Below the pieces are notes generated by a model, which saw only the letters and a list, made by a program, of their open reading frames with translations, did no database searches and had not been told where the DNA came from. DNA of 64,000 nucleotides from Atrichornis clamosus (taxonomy: Eukaryota > Chordata > Aves > Passeriformes > Menuridae): positions 62,001 to 126,000 of the forward strand of contig WBMZ01011573.1 of NCBI GenBank assembly GCA_013400975.1. The letters are read 5' to 3'. This document shows positions 23,601-38,586 of the stretch, piece after piece. Made by a program: the position numbers and the translations under genes. The stretch's first letter is position 1. Each line of letters opens with the position of its first letter.

Positions 23601-26600
23601 CCATCCATCCACACAAATATGAAGACTAAGTGAAAGTAAAAGAAAATACAACAGAACAGACTTTTAATATGCATGAATATTTCCGCTTTTCCTTGTACTG
23701 AAGCATGCTGCATCACTATACAATCAGAAAGCTTGCAAGAAATCAAACTGTTACGTACTCAGCTGCTCTCCCCATCCGAAATAACTCCAGTTGCCTGCAT
23801 GTAACACAAATGGCAGAAAAGAATAGGAATGGAAAAAGAAAGCTTAGAAAAAACAAACCACAAGCATACTTTTCATGTATTTAAAATGCCTCATAGATTG
23901 TGAATTTGGGATTTTTTTCTTTATAAATACAACATTTAATTTATGTTGGGGCTTACTCCTTGTGTTCAGTTTGTTTCCAAGACATTCTGAAGACTAAGAC
24001 CATTATAAACTCTTGGAACTGCTAAGCAATTACGCATTCATTAACACAATTAGACAAAATACTTATCCATCACCACACTACCTAGCAAGAGCAGTTGAAC
24101 ACTGTTATTTCCTAGTACACTTGTTATCAGGATTACAGCCAAAATGTCTCAGAAACCAGAGTCCAGTTTAGAGCAGTGTCTCAGCTACTAAGAGCAGATT
24201 TCAGGCTAAACTCTGCAAGTCAAGTGGCAAAAGTTGCTTCAAATTTCCATTTCTGTCCCCCTTTCCAGAAACCCAGTGGTGAGAGCACCACTCCAGGAAA
24301 AACAGCATGAAAAACTGTGTGCATGTAAACTACCATGAAGTGAGGAGTACTTTCTTAGGCAGATATACACACTGGTAAAAAACGTTAAGAGCTCTCACTA
24401 CATTTCTAAGGATGCAACCAGCCACAGGTTAATTATGGAACAGTAAACAAACCTCTCCATGTTAAAATTGAAGGTGAAAACAAACGCATGCTAAAGTTAA
24501 ACTGTAAATTGGTAAGAGAGACAAGTTATTACTTATCAATATCCATGTTGTCACTCCAAGGTCATAATCATTACAATGCAGGCAACAAACTAGTACATAC
24601 AGACCTCAAAGCACTTCAGTAGCATGCACACAACTTGCAACTCCAAGAAATGCTTCAGAACTAGCATTTCTAGAAGACAGGGTGCATAACATGCCTTAAA
24701 AAGTGACATTTACAGGAGTGTTGATGCATCAAGTACAGCATATAATAAATAAATTCTTCACATGTAGGCAGAGAACGAGCAAGATTTCTGTCTTGGCTAC
24801 CATCTCTAGCTACCAGCCAGGCACACATTTTCAGAAGTATGACAGCTCAGAGGATAAAGCATACTCCCTGACCTCATTTGTAACAAAAGTTAAAAAGCTA
24901 GAATGGGTGAGTTCTTGCGTTAAGCTAAAATTGCAAAAAACAGCTCGGGAAAAAAAGGTATCTTTTTCCTTAAAAAAATCACCACCAGACTAGTACCTAA
25001 ATAACAAATAACTAATCCTGATGAGTAAGTTGGCTTCTCAAGGGTTTAGTACCTATGCACCTGCATTACAGAGGGGCTCTGTTGTTACTTCAAGTCTACA
25101 GGGAAATGGAAGGTGTGCAGGAAAAAGAAAAATAGGCACAAATGTGGACTACTCCAAGAAAAAAAAAAGGCAAATTAGGGCTTAACCCTCTCCGCCTATC
25201 TGAGAAATAATGGTGCATCAGAGCTACTACCAAGTTGCTACTTTCTTCTCAGAAACAAAAGGTTTACAAAGCAACACAGTCCCTCAGATACACATCAGCA
25301 CTTCAAGGTCCATGGACCAGGCTCTGACACACACGTGTGGTGCTTTGTACAGGCACAGGCATTGATTGGGTTCAAGTGGCACTTTCATGTCTGGCAGAGT
25401 TTCAAAGGTAGGCCACTGTCTTCTGGCTCCTATGAGAGTAGTTAAAAAAAAGCAAACACATATATGTTTGCTTTGGTCATTAAAGGAAGCAGCCCTGATC
25501 AAATGGAACAAATTCAATGACAGTTTCTACGATGCTGATTTAGAAAGAACCACATATTGAACTGGTATAATGTTGAACACATGCAGTTTCCATGGAGTAT
25601 GAAAGGGTTATTCCTCTCCTGTTTACAAAAGTTCTTGTTTACTGAACTTAACAAGAGAGAAAGACTGAAGTCCCTCGAGTCAAGCACCAGCAATCTACAG
25701 CCTGAGACAAGACAAACGGCACATCCCTGGCCCACGGCAGCCAGTGTGACAATGCACCTATGCCAGGTGTACTGGCAAGACGGAGATGCACCCAAACGCA
25801 TCAGAAGTCTGCCAGGATCCACCCAACAGTGTTTGCATGACCCTGACCACAAGGCTATCCCCTCAGGCTTGTTTTTCACCACACCAAAAGCTTAAATATC
25901 AGTTCTGACAGAGGTCTGAGTGTTATTTCAGGGGGGAAGGAGAGAAAAGGAGGAACACACAACCAAGCTGGCAAAGAAAACTGAAATAAAAGACATGTGG
26001 CAAAGAGAGAAGGGGAGACAACCAGTAGAAAGAATATAGAAACCAGAAGCAGGGGGAGCAGAGGCACTAGAGAGGGGCATGGGGAGAGCGCTGAGGGAAA
26101 AAGAGCAAGATGTTGACAGAACTGTGCACTGAGCTTTAATTTGGTGTAACCAATACTTCCCCTTAAAAAGAAGACAATTTCCTGTTAATGTGTAAGTAGA
26201 ACAATAGCTTTGTATATCTCGTTCCTGAAAATCTCAAGACACTAATGCAGGTAATAGCAACCCCAGCACATCCTTCCATCAAAAAGTCTGCATTTCAGAT
26301 GAACAGTAAGAGACAAAGGAAAGAGCATTCAGACATTTGCAGCTTGGATTACTATTAAAGATCCAGAAAAACTCTGTAGTGACACAGCGTTATTATATAC
26401 ATGCTAGTGAAACGCATGTCATTATTCCCAAATTAATGCACATGTAACACCCCAAAGCAACTGGAGAAGAAAAACCAGAAGAAAACTATAAATTTCCAAA
26501 GCTGGTATGTAGATCAGAAAAACCACAGAGGAAATGGAGCTTATCTGTTCTCCAACTTTCACAAAGATAAAGCTCCCAGACTTCCAGCCTCTGCACAAAC

Positions 26601-29600
26601 CACTGTAATCAATCTCCATGGAGGGAATGAGTGGCTCTTCAAGGGAAGGGCCTTTTCTGACCTCTGAAACCCGCTGAGACTGTTCTTAGCCATTATCTCC
26701 TTGACAGGAAGAGATCTGATGGTTGGCACAACACTACTCATAATTTAAAACTGCAACAAGGAGAAAGCCACCAAGTGCTAAAACAGACCTCATGGATATA
26801 AGGTCCTTCCTTGGAGGAGAGGCATTACCACCTCCACAGACAAAGAGTCCTCAAACTGACAGTGACAACCCTGAGCCAGCTACTTACCTGTCCACCTCAC
26901 AGCTACCAAGTTCCTTATGAACAGCATGAAAGCCCCACAGACTTTCCTTCCATGCCCCAGATAAACAGCAGTCAATGCCAAGCAGGGCAGAGCACAGAGA
27001 GAATGTGTTTTCTCACACTGAGAGCTTGGGTCTTGGCTAACCAGGGTGTCCCTACAACTAGAGACTGACTGGGCAGACAGTGCTGCAGGAGCAAGCAGAA
27101 AGAGATGCAGTAACAGAGAGTAAAGGATTTTCAGCCAGAAGCTCAAAACTCTGCTTTTGTTTGTTTTTACTAACACCCACTTCACTTTAGTGTCTAACAT
27201 TTTGGAATAAAAGATGAATTTATTAAAGATTCAACACATATGCTGCTTCATTTAAGATTCAGGAGCTAACAGTATATATCTCAGTCCTTCAGCATAATCG
27301 CAGAAGACCTGGGCTGACAGTCTTGATATTTTGAAGGTTAATGAAAACAGAATTTCTTTTTAGCCTTTTCAAGTTGTTTTCCTGCTTCATAAAAATCATA
27401 TGCATAATCACGATTTGTTAAGAAAAAATCCCTTCCAGATCACCTTTAGGAACAAATTTAAACCTGTACAAATTTGAATTAAAAACACCAAGTCTAAACA
27501 GATAGAAAATGGAAAGCTGTAACTCTAAAACCATAAAACAACATACAGTAACACTGGAATACATGATACAGACAAGTCAGATCAGTCACTCCATGTGCTC
27601 TTAAATACCAACAGTATGTGTCTTGGTTATCACATTATTTTGTATTTGTAAGTTTCAGTACTCAAAAAATGAGGTTTCATATAAACCTCCAATTAAGGAC
27701 TAAGCAATGCCAGCAGCCTGGTGCCTTGGAAGCTACAACATTTTTGTCATTAACACATTTTATAAAGAACAGCTAAGATCCCACTGTTAGCTGAATATAA
27801 CATATGCTTGTTCTGTGCCTCAGTTATGCAACTATTCAAGGAGGAACTCCTCCTCCCCACTTCACACTGTCAAGCCTGGATCAGCAGGGACACTGTATAA
27901 AAGCAGAATATTCCAAGTTTTTCATGCAGTCTAATTTGACTGCCTATGTACCATTTTGTTTCATTTTTGTTTACAACCCTCTGAGAGTGGTTGGGGCCTA
28001 CTATCCCTGTCAGAACATTACTATTTACTGCTGTCCACTGCTTACAGTCATGCTAGTGAATTAGTTAATCTTCCTGTATATACCCTATGCTTAGCACAGG
28101 CAGACATTATCTTCATAAGTTTATAGAAGTAAACTAAGCTCCAGATATTACAGTATATTTCATTCTGAAAAAGTACTGTTTGCAGAATGCAAACAGACCT
28201 GGGAAAGTTCTGGTCAGTTCTTTTTTCTAGGTTTAATAAATCTCCTTTTTCCCTGGCTAACATCCTGAACACAGCGGGAACAGATCTCAGATTCCATAAA
28301 AATCGACATTCTTCCACAATTCAATGTGCTTCCCAAAACTAAACAGGTAGTATTTTAGTGGAATAAGCTTCTAAAACACAAAACATAAACTGAATAGCTT
28401 TTCAGAAGGAAGGCAGGCTTTAGTAAGCAGGATGATCAAGAAGGTTTCATAACAAGTACCACCATTTCCAGTTCAGTTTTGGAGCACTACAGACTAAGGT
28501 CTCTGCACAAAAGGAGATAAGAAAGCACAGGAGGCAAATGAGCTGAAAGGATTTGACAGAGACAGGAACAGGCACTGGAGTGTGACACTAGAGTGCTCTC
28601 CTTGCTCCCCGATTCACCACATTCAGCCTACGCTGAAATTTTTGAGTATTTTATTTCACTAGATGAAATGGCCCTTCTGGCCACCTTTATAATGGCTACA
28701 CTAAATCAGATTGAGATCTGAGAATTTAAGCAGGGCTTGGATCACCCACTAAGTTATCACAAGCTTGTGCAACTCATTAGTAACCATAGTAAAAAGCATG
28801 AGACAGGGTGCCACCTAATTTTATCTACAATGGAAAAACTGCAACATTTCTCTCACTGCACTGATACCTGACGTGGCAGTCTCGTCTTCCAAATTTCCAG
28901 GCTACCAAGTCACACAGATTATTTGGCCAAGAGGTGTAAACACAACTACAGACAAAAGATTTATATACTCCTCATAAGATACAATTTTGGACTGTAGAGG
29001 ATGACCTAATATTACATATATGCGTAATAGCAAAGAGGAATATAATATTCTACAGCAGCTGACGTAAAAGATTTGATTTTTTATCTTGGACTTTTAGTAC
29101 AAGCCTCATTGTCCAACGACACATATTTGTGCATGAAGTTGGGCAATCATTTTTCTGTCTATTAAAGTATAAAATCTTTAATCTCAATTTTAAAAACCTT
29201 ATATTTCACTGTGGTAACAAAATTCAAATTAATTTGCTCCTATTGTTATGACATTAAAGGATGACTAATAAAGTTTTAAAGTCCTTAAAAAAATCCACAC
29301 TAGAAAAAAAAGGAAGCTCTCATGAAGAGCACTAGGCAAATTATGAAAGCTAGAGTGTTTAACTAAGCGTTTGCTTTGTTTGATCATTGCTTATAGAGAC
29401 ACACATCAGTGCTTGCAATGTTCACCATTTCAGTAAGAGCTTTATATTTGGGGCTTATTTAAAAGTAAAAACTTTATTTCTTTGTCACTACCTTTCAGAA
29501 TGCAGCTCTTACTCTAGGAAATATACTCTAGTATATTTAGCAGATCAGCAGCAGAACGGAAGCCATAGAGTTCTCTGGAGTTTTCTACAGACCAGCAGTA

Positions 29601-30002
29601 CATCAAACTTTGTTACTCTATAATCTCCTAATATAGCCAGTATTCTTATTTTTAAATTCCATATGCCGAGTACTTTTCCTTAGACATATCCAGTCCTGAA
29701 GCAGCACTTTTATCCTAAAGTTGCAGGCAGACATTTTAGAGTAAAACCTTAAATCTGTGTTCCTTTTAGCAGATCTATCATGCCTTCAGCCAGCCCAGAC
29801 AGTGAGTACCACAAAGCCAGAAGAAAAAAAGTATTCTGGAGGAGATTTATCCTAAAAAAGGAGAAACAGAAGCTGCCAGTCACCCAGAAGCAGAGAGGCC
29901 AAGGAACTCACTTTCCCAGCCCATCAGTAAAGAACCACAAAAAAAGTCTTGTACAATGATTCCCCTTGTATGGATTAAGGCAGCTTTTCCTTGGCCTAGC
30001 TT

Positions 30003-30024
30003 AAATAAATAAATAAATAAATAA
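30003..30024. repeat. (AAAT)n simple repeat
   Basis: About five tandem AAAT units in intron 7. Confidence 0.85.
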
Positions 30025-31319
30025 AGTTATTCATGTGTGCTGTTTTAATTACACTTACACTGAAGTCTTTGAGTTGTAACTACTCTGTTGCCAGAAGTTC
30101 TACTCTTACCAGAGCACAGCTTTTCAATGACTGCAGCATGATCTTCAGTGTCACCTACCCTTGAGAAGGGTAAAATAATTATTGACTTCTTCCTTACCCT
30201 TCCCAAACTGGCATGGACAAGAGATGTTGTAGGTGGCTGCTGACCTCTGTTGTTTAACTGCAGCATCAGGCTGGTAACCAGAAAAAACCTGCAAGAATCT
30301 TGATGTATAGCACACAACTTTACAACAAGGAGGGCAGTGTCACCTCCCAGCGTTCTCAGACAATTATGCTGCAAGACCCTCCACTACCACAGCCCATATA
30401 CCTCTATGCATAATCAGGAGGGTCGAGTTCTGGCCTGCTTAAAAGTGTTTTGATGCAGCCTGGCCTTGAGAGACGGGTACAGCAGATCACTTTTTTAATA
30501 TATTATTATCAAAGAAGAAATAAAGCAAATTCTCTGCCATTTGCTGCCATAGGGTCAGTTCACCCTGCAGCAGGGTTGGATGCCCCCAACCCAGGGGCAC
30601 TTTAATGGCAGCAGGGAGATGCTGCACCCACAGTACAGCACAAACAGTTCTGTGTGGGAGGCATCAGGGCTTGCTGGGGAGTCAGGGCAGGGAAGGCAGT
30701 CACCTGGCTGTTAAGCAGACAAAACTCCTCATCAGCGCCATGGAAAGCACCGCCACCTCGGCATTACAGTCAGTCTGCTCAGAGGAATGAACAAGCCCTC
30801 CTGATGTACCAGGGGAATCTGAGCTCCCAAACAGAAAACCACTGCACGTCAGGAATGAAACCTCTCAAAGCCAGCCTTTGTGGTAGCTTTGAAATAGTAG
30901 TGCATGTATAGGTATTAAAAGAATTTTGCCCTTATGCATTTTGCAGGAACAGATTTCTTCAAATATTAGTGGGAAAGAAGGGTCACCATAACAAAGTGGT
31001 CTGACATCAAATGACATCCATTCCTATCATGCCTATAAAACATTTTTCCATATTTTAAGTAGATAAAAATCTGCTTATATATCTTAAACAAAACTGTAGC
31101 ATTTTTTTCTTGCATGCATGTGTACACCCACACGCTCCAGAGAGCATTAAGAGATGTAATCTTGCTCCTTTCTCTCTCATCTTACAGCAGACCAAGCACA
31201 GGCCAGCTTTGGTTCCTTTTGCTGATACAATAGAGTATCAGAGCCTATTGCTTCTTTTGTTGCTAGCACCAACTCACAATCAAGAGCCAAGCAACAAATT
31301 TATCTTCTTTCAATAAAAA

Positions 31320-31480
31320 AGATGCACACCAAAACCTGTAATTAAATACACACACATCCAAAAAGAAAAGAAAGAAAGAAACACAACACACACAAAAAAC
31401 CTCATAAACAAAAAAAACCCAACAAACAACAAAAAAAAAAACCACCCACACAAAAACACAACAAAACCCACCACCCACCA
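31320..31480. repeat. A/C-rich low-complexity tract
   Basis: The plus strand is almost purely A and C, with AAAGAAAG, ACACAACAC, CAACAAAC and ACCCACCACC runs and very few T. Conversely the minus (transcribed-sense) strand is a G/T-rich tract. It is simple sequence with no gene content; hydrophobic minus-strand open frames across it are by-products. Confidence 0.8.
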
Positions 31481-34221
31481 CAGGCCTGGTAACCAGGGAT
31501 TTTACAGAGCAAAGGATTGAAGGAAAGGGAACAAAAACACAGAAGCAGAAAAGGGACAATAAAGCATTCCCAGAAAGATTATCAGTCAGTGATAAGAGGA
31601 CTGGCATAACTGGTTGATTCAGTGGCACGTAGGTTATCTTTCCTGAGAATCATACTGAACAAACCTGCTCTCTTTCACAGTTGTAAACCCTCTGACAAAA
31701 GGTGCAGGGCAGTATTTACAGTAACTGATATTAACCAAGTCTGCCAAATTAATTCCACAAAGATGAAGAATATGTTTCTCATCCCAGTTTGCACTGATCC
31801 AAGTCAGAGCTGCATTTAAAATGCTCACAGTGTGACTCACTTGTGGATTATAATGGACTTTTATGTGTCCAGAAATGATCTTGAGCTTACAAGGAAAATG
31901 TATCTATAACTCCTCACAATGAACAACTTAGAGCTTATTGACTCAATGCCAAAGTAATCAAATAACATGTTTTCAATCTTCTTAATTCTAAGTGAATTTC
32001 CAGACAATAAAACCTTGCTTTCTTTTTAATTTACATTTAATTTCAGGTTGCGGGTAAGAGCCAATATGGAGATGCTGCAGTTTTCTAAAAATGATATATC
32101 AGAAAATTAATAATTATGACTACATTTAATAGAAAGGCAAACAAATTGGATCCATGGACACTACAGTGCTTTGCTTATTGCTTGGGATCACTGAAAGTTA
32201 AATCAGTTGGAAGCATGTGATCTTTCTGGGGCAGGAGGAATATATATAGGGAAGAACAGCAGCTGGGACTTAAAAATGAAATGGTTAAGTATGATAAAGG
32301 AAGAGGCAGGAAGTGCCAAAATCAGCAGGGCTTAGAAAAGAGTGTATATACAACAGGACCACCTGTTCCATTTAAGAATAGGTGGGAAGCCCAAACCACA
32401 CATTACCCCAGAAATTATGGGTTAGACTCTTTTAAGAACAAAACAGCATTTTTGCTGTGAAGGGGGGCCTGAAAGCTCAATAATCTCGGGAAAAATTAGA
32501 GCTCCTAGTGTGGGCTGAGATTTCCCACAGTACCACACCAAGGCAGCAGTCAATATATAACCAGAGACCAAAACCCACCCTCACAGGTCAGAGGATGGCT
32601 TTCAGACTGGGCCCACCTCTCTTCTCTCACATCCTTCTCCCCTCTTCTACTCAAGGGAGATATCAAAACAAGTGGCATCCAAGCAGGAGGTGGGAAACAA
32701 ACCACAAGAAAAGGTGGCTTGGGACAGGGAACAGATGTGTGGAAAGTACAGATGCAGAAGTGTAATTTAATTTTAACATGGAAGGAGATGTACTTCTGTA
32801 ATTAATTAACCTGATCCTGCCTGCTGGAGTAGTATTTTCTCTAGCTAGAACAAGGAAGTCAGAATTGTCTTCTGAGAGCTGTAAGAGGGCTAAGCAGGAC
32901 ATCGGTGGTATGTGCAGTTTATATACCTTTTTGTTTTTAAATGCGAGCTATATTAAGTGTTTTGCAGCACTTTTGTTCTATAATGCATCAGGTTTTATGA
33001 TAATTTTGTATTTTTTTAAGGATTGGGAAGCCATTCTCATGGGGCAAAACCTACTCACACTGAGAAGCTTTTTTCCTCCTAAATAATTACTCATGCTGCT
33101 GTCCAGCTGACTGTGTCCTGCTCCCAGCACTGACCATACCTCATGCAGCACATCTAGATGATGAAAATGAAAAATGATGTGATGGAAAATTGGATGAGTC
33201 TTAAGAGTGTTCTTGAGGATGTTTTTATTATATCTAAAAATATACCAATCAATTATTTACCCAGATGGTAAGAACACTCCATACTGGACACATTTTAGTG
33301 AAGGACACCCACTCCGCTCCTGTGTAAAAAAAGGTTGAGCTCCTGTGTCACATGCAAAGGTCAGGTCAGCTTCCAATAGAAATACAATCTGTGAATGTTC
33401 TGGGTTAAACTCTTGAGTCCCAAAGGACTGTGTTATATTCAGGCAACCTGACAACTCTTATGCATAGGCGGAGTTCATTTTACAAAAGTACCTCTACATT
33501 AAATATCTATTTTGTATTTTTCCATGTAAATAGATATTCATAGATATCAGATACTTGCAGGCAGTAAACAAGCCAAAGTACATGCAGTGCCATGAGCTTT
33601 ATTGAAAATTCTTAAATACATTAACAACAGACTGCTAGGAAATGTTTAACATCCATTCTAATGAGTGTTTTAATCCCATGAATGATTATATTAATTCTTA
33701 TGAGACATTAATTGTTCAAACCAGGGGCCTTCAATTAAATACTGTAAAAGGTCACTTTCCAGCAAGATGCAGGCTTTGTTAACAGGCAGCACAACAAGGA
33801 TGGCTGTAGTGCTGCTCTGTAGTGCTGCTCCTCGCTGTGCCTGTCTGCAACCGCAGAGCTGGTTCTCCAGGGGAGAAACCAGCTACAGGGGGATGTAAAA
33901 GCACCCTGCTGTGGGAACAGGTGCAGCTATTTTCCCTACACAGAAACATTCCTTCTAATTTACCCATATATCTCAATACTTAAAGGAGTCAATCAAACCA
34001 GCCTCCCTCAAACAAAAGCAAAGCCCAGGGCACAGAGCCAGAAAAATAATTTCAGCAAATAATACGTTCATTTCTTGGACACTTTATATCAGACAGTTTT
34101 TTTTTGACCTTTTTACATTAGGGGTTCTGCATACTATGTTAGTAGGATTTAATCACACATTAATTTCTCCCAAAATGTTTCTTATTTGTAGGCTTAACAA
34201 ATCAATTGTACCCTTTTGACC

Positions 34222-34300
34222 ATTTAAAAAACAAAACAAAACAAAACACACACAAAAATCCCAAAAAACAGGCCAGCAAAAGCAAAACAAAAAACCCAAG
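34222..34300. repeat. (AAAAC)n and A-rich low complexity
   Basis: About four AAAAC units followed by CACACACA and A-rich sequence on the plus strand within intron 7. Confidence 0.75.
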
Positions 34301-35414
34301 CAAAGCATCCCTGGTTTATTCTTTCCATGCACCTTTTTCTTTTTTTTTTCAAAAAGGGAGGACACATTCAGTGTTACCTAGAATGAAAGTATTGCTGGAA
34401 TACTTTGATATAGAGCTGTACATGTTCCAGCTACACAGGACAATCAGATTTCCTAGGCAATTGGTTCACGTCCACAGTTGGTTGAAGATACTTTTAAGAT
34501 AACATAACAATAATACAAAGAAATTACTTCTACTCAAAAAAGGTAAACAGTAATTAGCATTTCCTAATGTTATCAGTTTTGAGGAGATCCTATAATCAGC
34601 CTAATGGATAAACAGCCTGCAATGTGTAATATGCACGTCTTACAGGATTTGAAGTAGAGGATAAAAGATTTGTTTAAATTATGAGACTTGAATTTTATTA
34701 ATGATGTTGCCATAAGTAGATAAGACATTCACAAGAGACATCACTGAGCTTTCATCTATTATACACTAAAAGCAATGTTTCAGAAATCTAATTTTGCAGA
34801 CCATCAAATACAGCATATCCTATGTTATATTTCCATCCACGTTTTCAGAAGCACAAAAAATGCAAGACAAGATAAGCCGAAATTAGTAAAAGTATTTTTT
34901 CCATCCATCAACGCAGCATTGAAAAGTAATATTGAAGAAATTAGACATCAAGTACACAAACCTCTGGTACATTTTAAAAGGCTACCAGCAGTACTTGTCT
35001 CCATCTATTTTCTGCCTTTTAAAATTCCGTTAAACAGTAATAAAAACGATAGTTAACACAGGACTGTAAAGAGAACACAGCCTGACTTAGTCACATGAAA
35101 AAACACAGCATTTTCCTACTGCCATAAATATTACAAGGGCCTGACAATCTAGGTGACTTTGAACACATTTTCTGGTCCTATTGCACACAAGGACAACAGC
35201 AGGGCAAAGACTCAATGCCTGATTTCACTTCCCCGTATCAGAAGCTTTAGAGAAACATTTTGAGGAGCACAGCTTTTCATGACTGCGTAGAGATTTAAGT
35301 ACTTCTATCAAGAAAATATTGTTCAGACATACCATCACTTGATAACTAACCATAGAAGGAAATGAAGTACACTGAAAGAGGAAAAAATATTGAGAAGAAA
35401 TAAGTCTAACTTAC

Positions 35415-35472
35415 AACACTGGGAGGCAGCACTGGGCAATGGTTTCTTCTGGACTTCCTCCTGAAAGGAATA
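35415..35472 (-). CDS. UNC13B: UNC13B exon 7 (short linker exon)
   Basis: A 58-bp exon, entering in phase 0 after CTCTTTTAG and leaving in phase 1 at T|GTAAGT. It encodes YSFQEEVQKKPLPSAASQC, matching human YSSQEESQRKPLPTAAAQC. A second AG lies 15 bases inside the exon (CTTTCAG); using it would remove YSFQ-E and still keep phase, but the longer form fits the human protein better. It begins the probably unstructured region between C2A and the calmodulin site. Confidence 0.93.
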
Positions 35473-38400
35473 CTAAAAGAGGGAAAAAAAATAGGAAGGA
35501 ACAGAGACAGATAAGAAAGCAAACGGTAACTTTATGACAGCATGCCTGGAAGTATCAAAGTATAAAAACTATAAGCATAATATCTGTAATAGATTCTCCA
35601 TAATACCTGTATTTAAACACAATCCCAGAAGCGTCATCTTTTTTCATGTCAAAATCACGTTAAAAAGTGTACATCTGGTTAAGGTGAACTCTGCTTTCGC
35701 AAAAGCACAGGCCCAATTATGAATTCTGAGACCTGAAAATAGACATCTGAAAGACATGATTCTCCACACCACAATGTCAGTGTGACAGGGAGCTCCAAAC
35801 TGAGAATAAGCCTGCTTATATTTAGACACTCCAGCACAGCTGCAACAGTTCAAAACTCATGTGGGTTCACAACAACTCTGCAGTAGGAGATGTAAGCAGT
35901 AAGGTAATTAGTATGCCTGGCAGGGCAAGAACACAGTGTTTGCCCAGCCAACACTTGCAAACTCTCCTGTGATCCACTTTACATCCAAAGTGAAGAATTT
36001 TTCATCTCATTTAATACTAAATTAGAGAACACAGAGGTACTTCAATTAGCCAGCTTTGGCTTTTTACAAAGCTGTTTGTTACAGCATCAAAGCGTTCCCT
36101 AGAGGAATGCCAGTGGTTTTATTTTGTTATTCTCTTCTATCTTGTATTACATAGAGATATGAGAAAATTAGGAGAATTGACCAAAATAATGAGAACAACC
36201 TTTGCTAGGAAAAAAAGGTCTGACAAGAAAGGAAGTAGCAAACTTAGCAAGCTGGTGCTGCAGCCTGTGCAAAACAGGGCCACCAGACCGTCTCTCCTTG
36301 GATTTGGTAGGGATTAATGAGCGGTTCTTTGCATGGAAGGCGACAACCCGCAGACTTCCGCTGTGGTTATCTTCCAATCTGTGCTATTAGAAAAGCACAA
36401 GGGATCCTGAAAGGTGGTTAGTCTTATCATCAGCAAACTGCCAACCCACTGAGATAATCAGGACTGTGGAAACAAGAACTGCCGGATCTCACAGCACCGA
36501 CTGGTTGACAAAGTGGTGAAAGGAAGTCTGTTGATGAGCAATTTCAGCAGCACAGGACAGCAGCGGGTTCTGAATTATTATTCTCAGAGATCCCAGAATG
36601 ACAGCAGTTTGTTCTTTTTAAGGCATCAGCCCGACTGCTATCAGGAGTCCCAAAATGAAAACAGAATATTAAGTGTTTGTAGGAAGAGAGGCTGGAAAGC
36701 ATTTTTATGACACCATATGAACTCCAAATGAACCTGCTTCTTGAGTACTCCTGAGCAGCTTTCGTCTGTTCACTCATCGGCTCAAACAGAGATAGCTGAA
36801 CTTAACATACAGAAAAGAAGACAAAGGCACAAAGTTGTCCTGTGCTAAATACCACTGTGCAGACCAGGATTCTGCAGCCCAAAAGGTGAGGTCTCTAAAG
36901 CTGAGTGGCACAGACTGGATGCATGAGGATCAGTCATTTAATTTCTTCAAATAAACGTGCCTCCAGCTAGTTTCTCAAACACCGGGTTTGTTTGCTCAGA
37001 GCAATTAAGAAATTTCTTCAGGCAATGCACAATTAAGGTGCTGAATTCCTTTGTGAAAACATAACTGACCTGGGTGCATTTAAAGGGCAACTGACATCCA
37101 CAAAAGAAAAATCCACTGGATGCTGTTCAACACAAGGATACTGCCTCTGGCTCTGGAAGTTCCTGAGCTACAAGTCAGTGTCAATTGGGGGAATATGCAA
37201 GGAAGATCTCATCCCCATTCTGGGTTCTCCACACATGGAGAACTTCAGAAGAAGAACCTTAGTTCAGGCCCTGCACAAGTTTTTCTCACTGGTGACAGGG
37301 AACATCCACAATAAATTTGGGATCATTAGGTCACAAATACAGAGGTACTACTTTGCTACTGCTATTTGATAAAAGCATGCACTTAGCAGACGGATGGGAG
37401 TGCAGGAAAAGGGGAGTCTCAGAACGCTGAGGATATTTTTCAGGAAGTACGAGCTCAGTGAAGCACTAGAGGGCACCTGAGCCTCGCTGAAGTACCTGGA
37501 CTGCTACTCCAGCCCGCGGGAGCAGGCAGACACCACAGCAAGCATCACTGGCAGGACAAATCACAGGAGGAGAGGCTGCCCTAAAGTCATTATGTTTTTA
37601 TCCACCCGAGTATTGGTCTGTCCTCAGGCAAAAATAAAATCCACCTTATTTTCCTTGTCTGCACAGTAAACCAAATGACTCTTATAAGGAGCAGAAAGGA
37701 ATAGATGAAGGATCCCAGAACAAAAACCTCCTAAAGTCATTACATTGGTAGAATATTTTGCAATTTATCTTGCTATGGAAAGAGACCTATCAAAGAGTTT
37801 TAGCAAGCACCACATTCTTCCTCAATGATGTTCACATCGACACCTGAGTATTTGGGTTTTTTAAATGCTGTATTTCTGCTACAGGCATGAACGTGTTAAA
37901 TCATACTGCAAGCAGTATGAACTGTAAACAAAATTTTAGTCATGCAACAGCCTCCCTTGGAAAAAAAAGAGTAACCTTTATTTTACAGCTGCTTATCCAA
38001 GTACACACTAGACAAGCCAGGAAACCAAAGCTATAGCTAGCACGTATTCTAATACAAGATTCATATAAACTGAGCCATTAACAACTGGATTAGGACAAAA
38101 ACCAACAGCTCCAACAGTCCTCAGTTCAAATAAAGGTTCACTATCTTGCTTTGTCTTCTTCAAGGAAACAGTCAACTGCAAAAAAGTCCTTTTTGACTTG
38201 ATTTCACAGAAAGAACCTACCACAGCCTGTCAAAACCGGTTTCACTCTCTGTTGAGGTAAAGAATGGTGTTGCCTTTCATTTGAATATATGCACGTCAAC
38301 GAAACACTATTGAAGCACTTCCAGCATGCAGAAAAATACTCCTCTCCTTAACATTAAACAGTACACTTGAGAAAAGAGTTCTGTAAACAATTCATGGAAG

Positions 38401-38515
38401 ACTTGTTAATGATCAACATTTAGTAGTCACCCTAATCACAGGGATCCAACACAAAGAATAAAGGCTAGTTTTAAGACATTCAGGGCTACATTAATCTTTC
38501 AGTTTAGATATTTAC
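35473..38515 (-). other. UNC13B: Intron 6
   Basis: A 3.0-kb intron from GTAAAT to TTTTAG. No repeat, RNA gene or additional exon recognised. Confidence 0.8.
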
Positions 38516-38586
38516 CTCATCATCTCCCAGTGAATTTATTTGTTCTAATTTTCTGGTCCAGTATCTGGCCTCTTCTTCAGGGATAT
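38516..38586 (-). CDS. UNC13B: UNC13B exon 6 ([10 protein letters not shown] segment)
   Basis: A 71-bp exon with acceptor TGACGTAG and donor GAG|GTAAAT, entering in phase 1 and leaving in phase 0. It encodes (D)[20 protein letters not shown] followed by DDE. This is the conserved helix directly after the C2A domain in Munc13 proteins ([15 protein letters not shown]). It has no initiator Met and was found by reading the conserved peptide directly. Confidence 0.96.

Larger units (their letters stand above)
17617..35414 (-). other. UNC13B: Large intron 7 (17.8 kb)
   Basis: The longest complete intron in the window. It contains an (AAAT)n run at 30003-30024, A/C-rich low complexity at about 31320-31480 and an (AAAAC)n run near 34228-34260. 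Short open frames throughout are unrelated to known domains as far as I can see. No exon was recognised, but an isoform-specific first exon (brain-type Munc13-2 uses an alternative promoter in mammals) could be hidden here. Confidence 0.75.
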
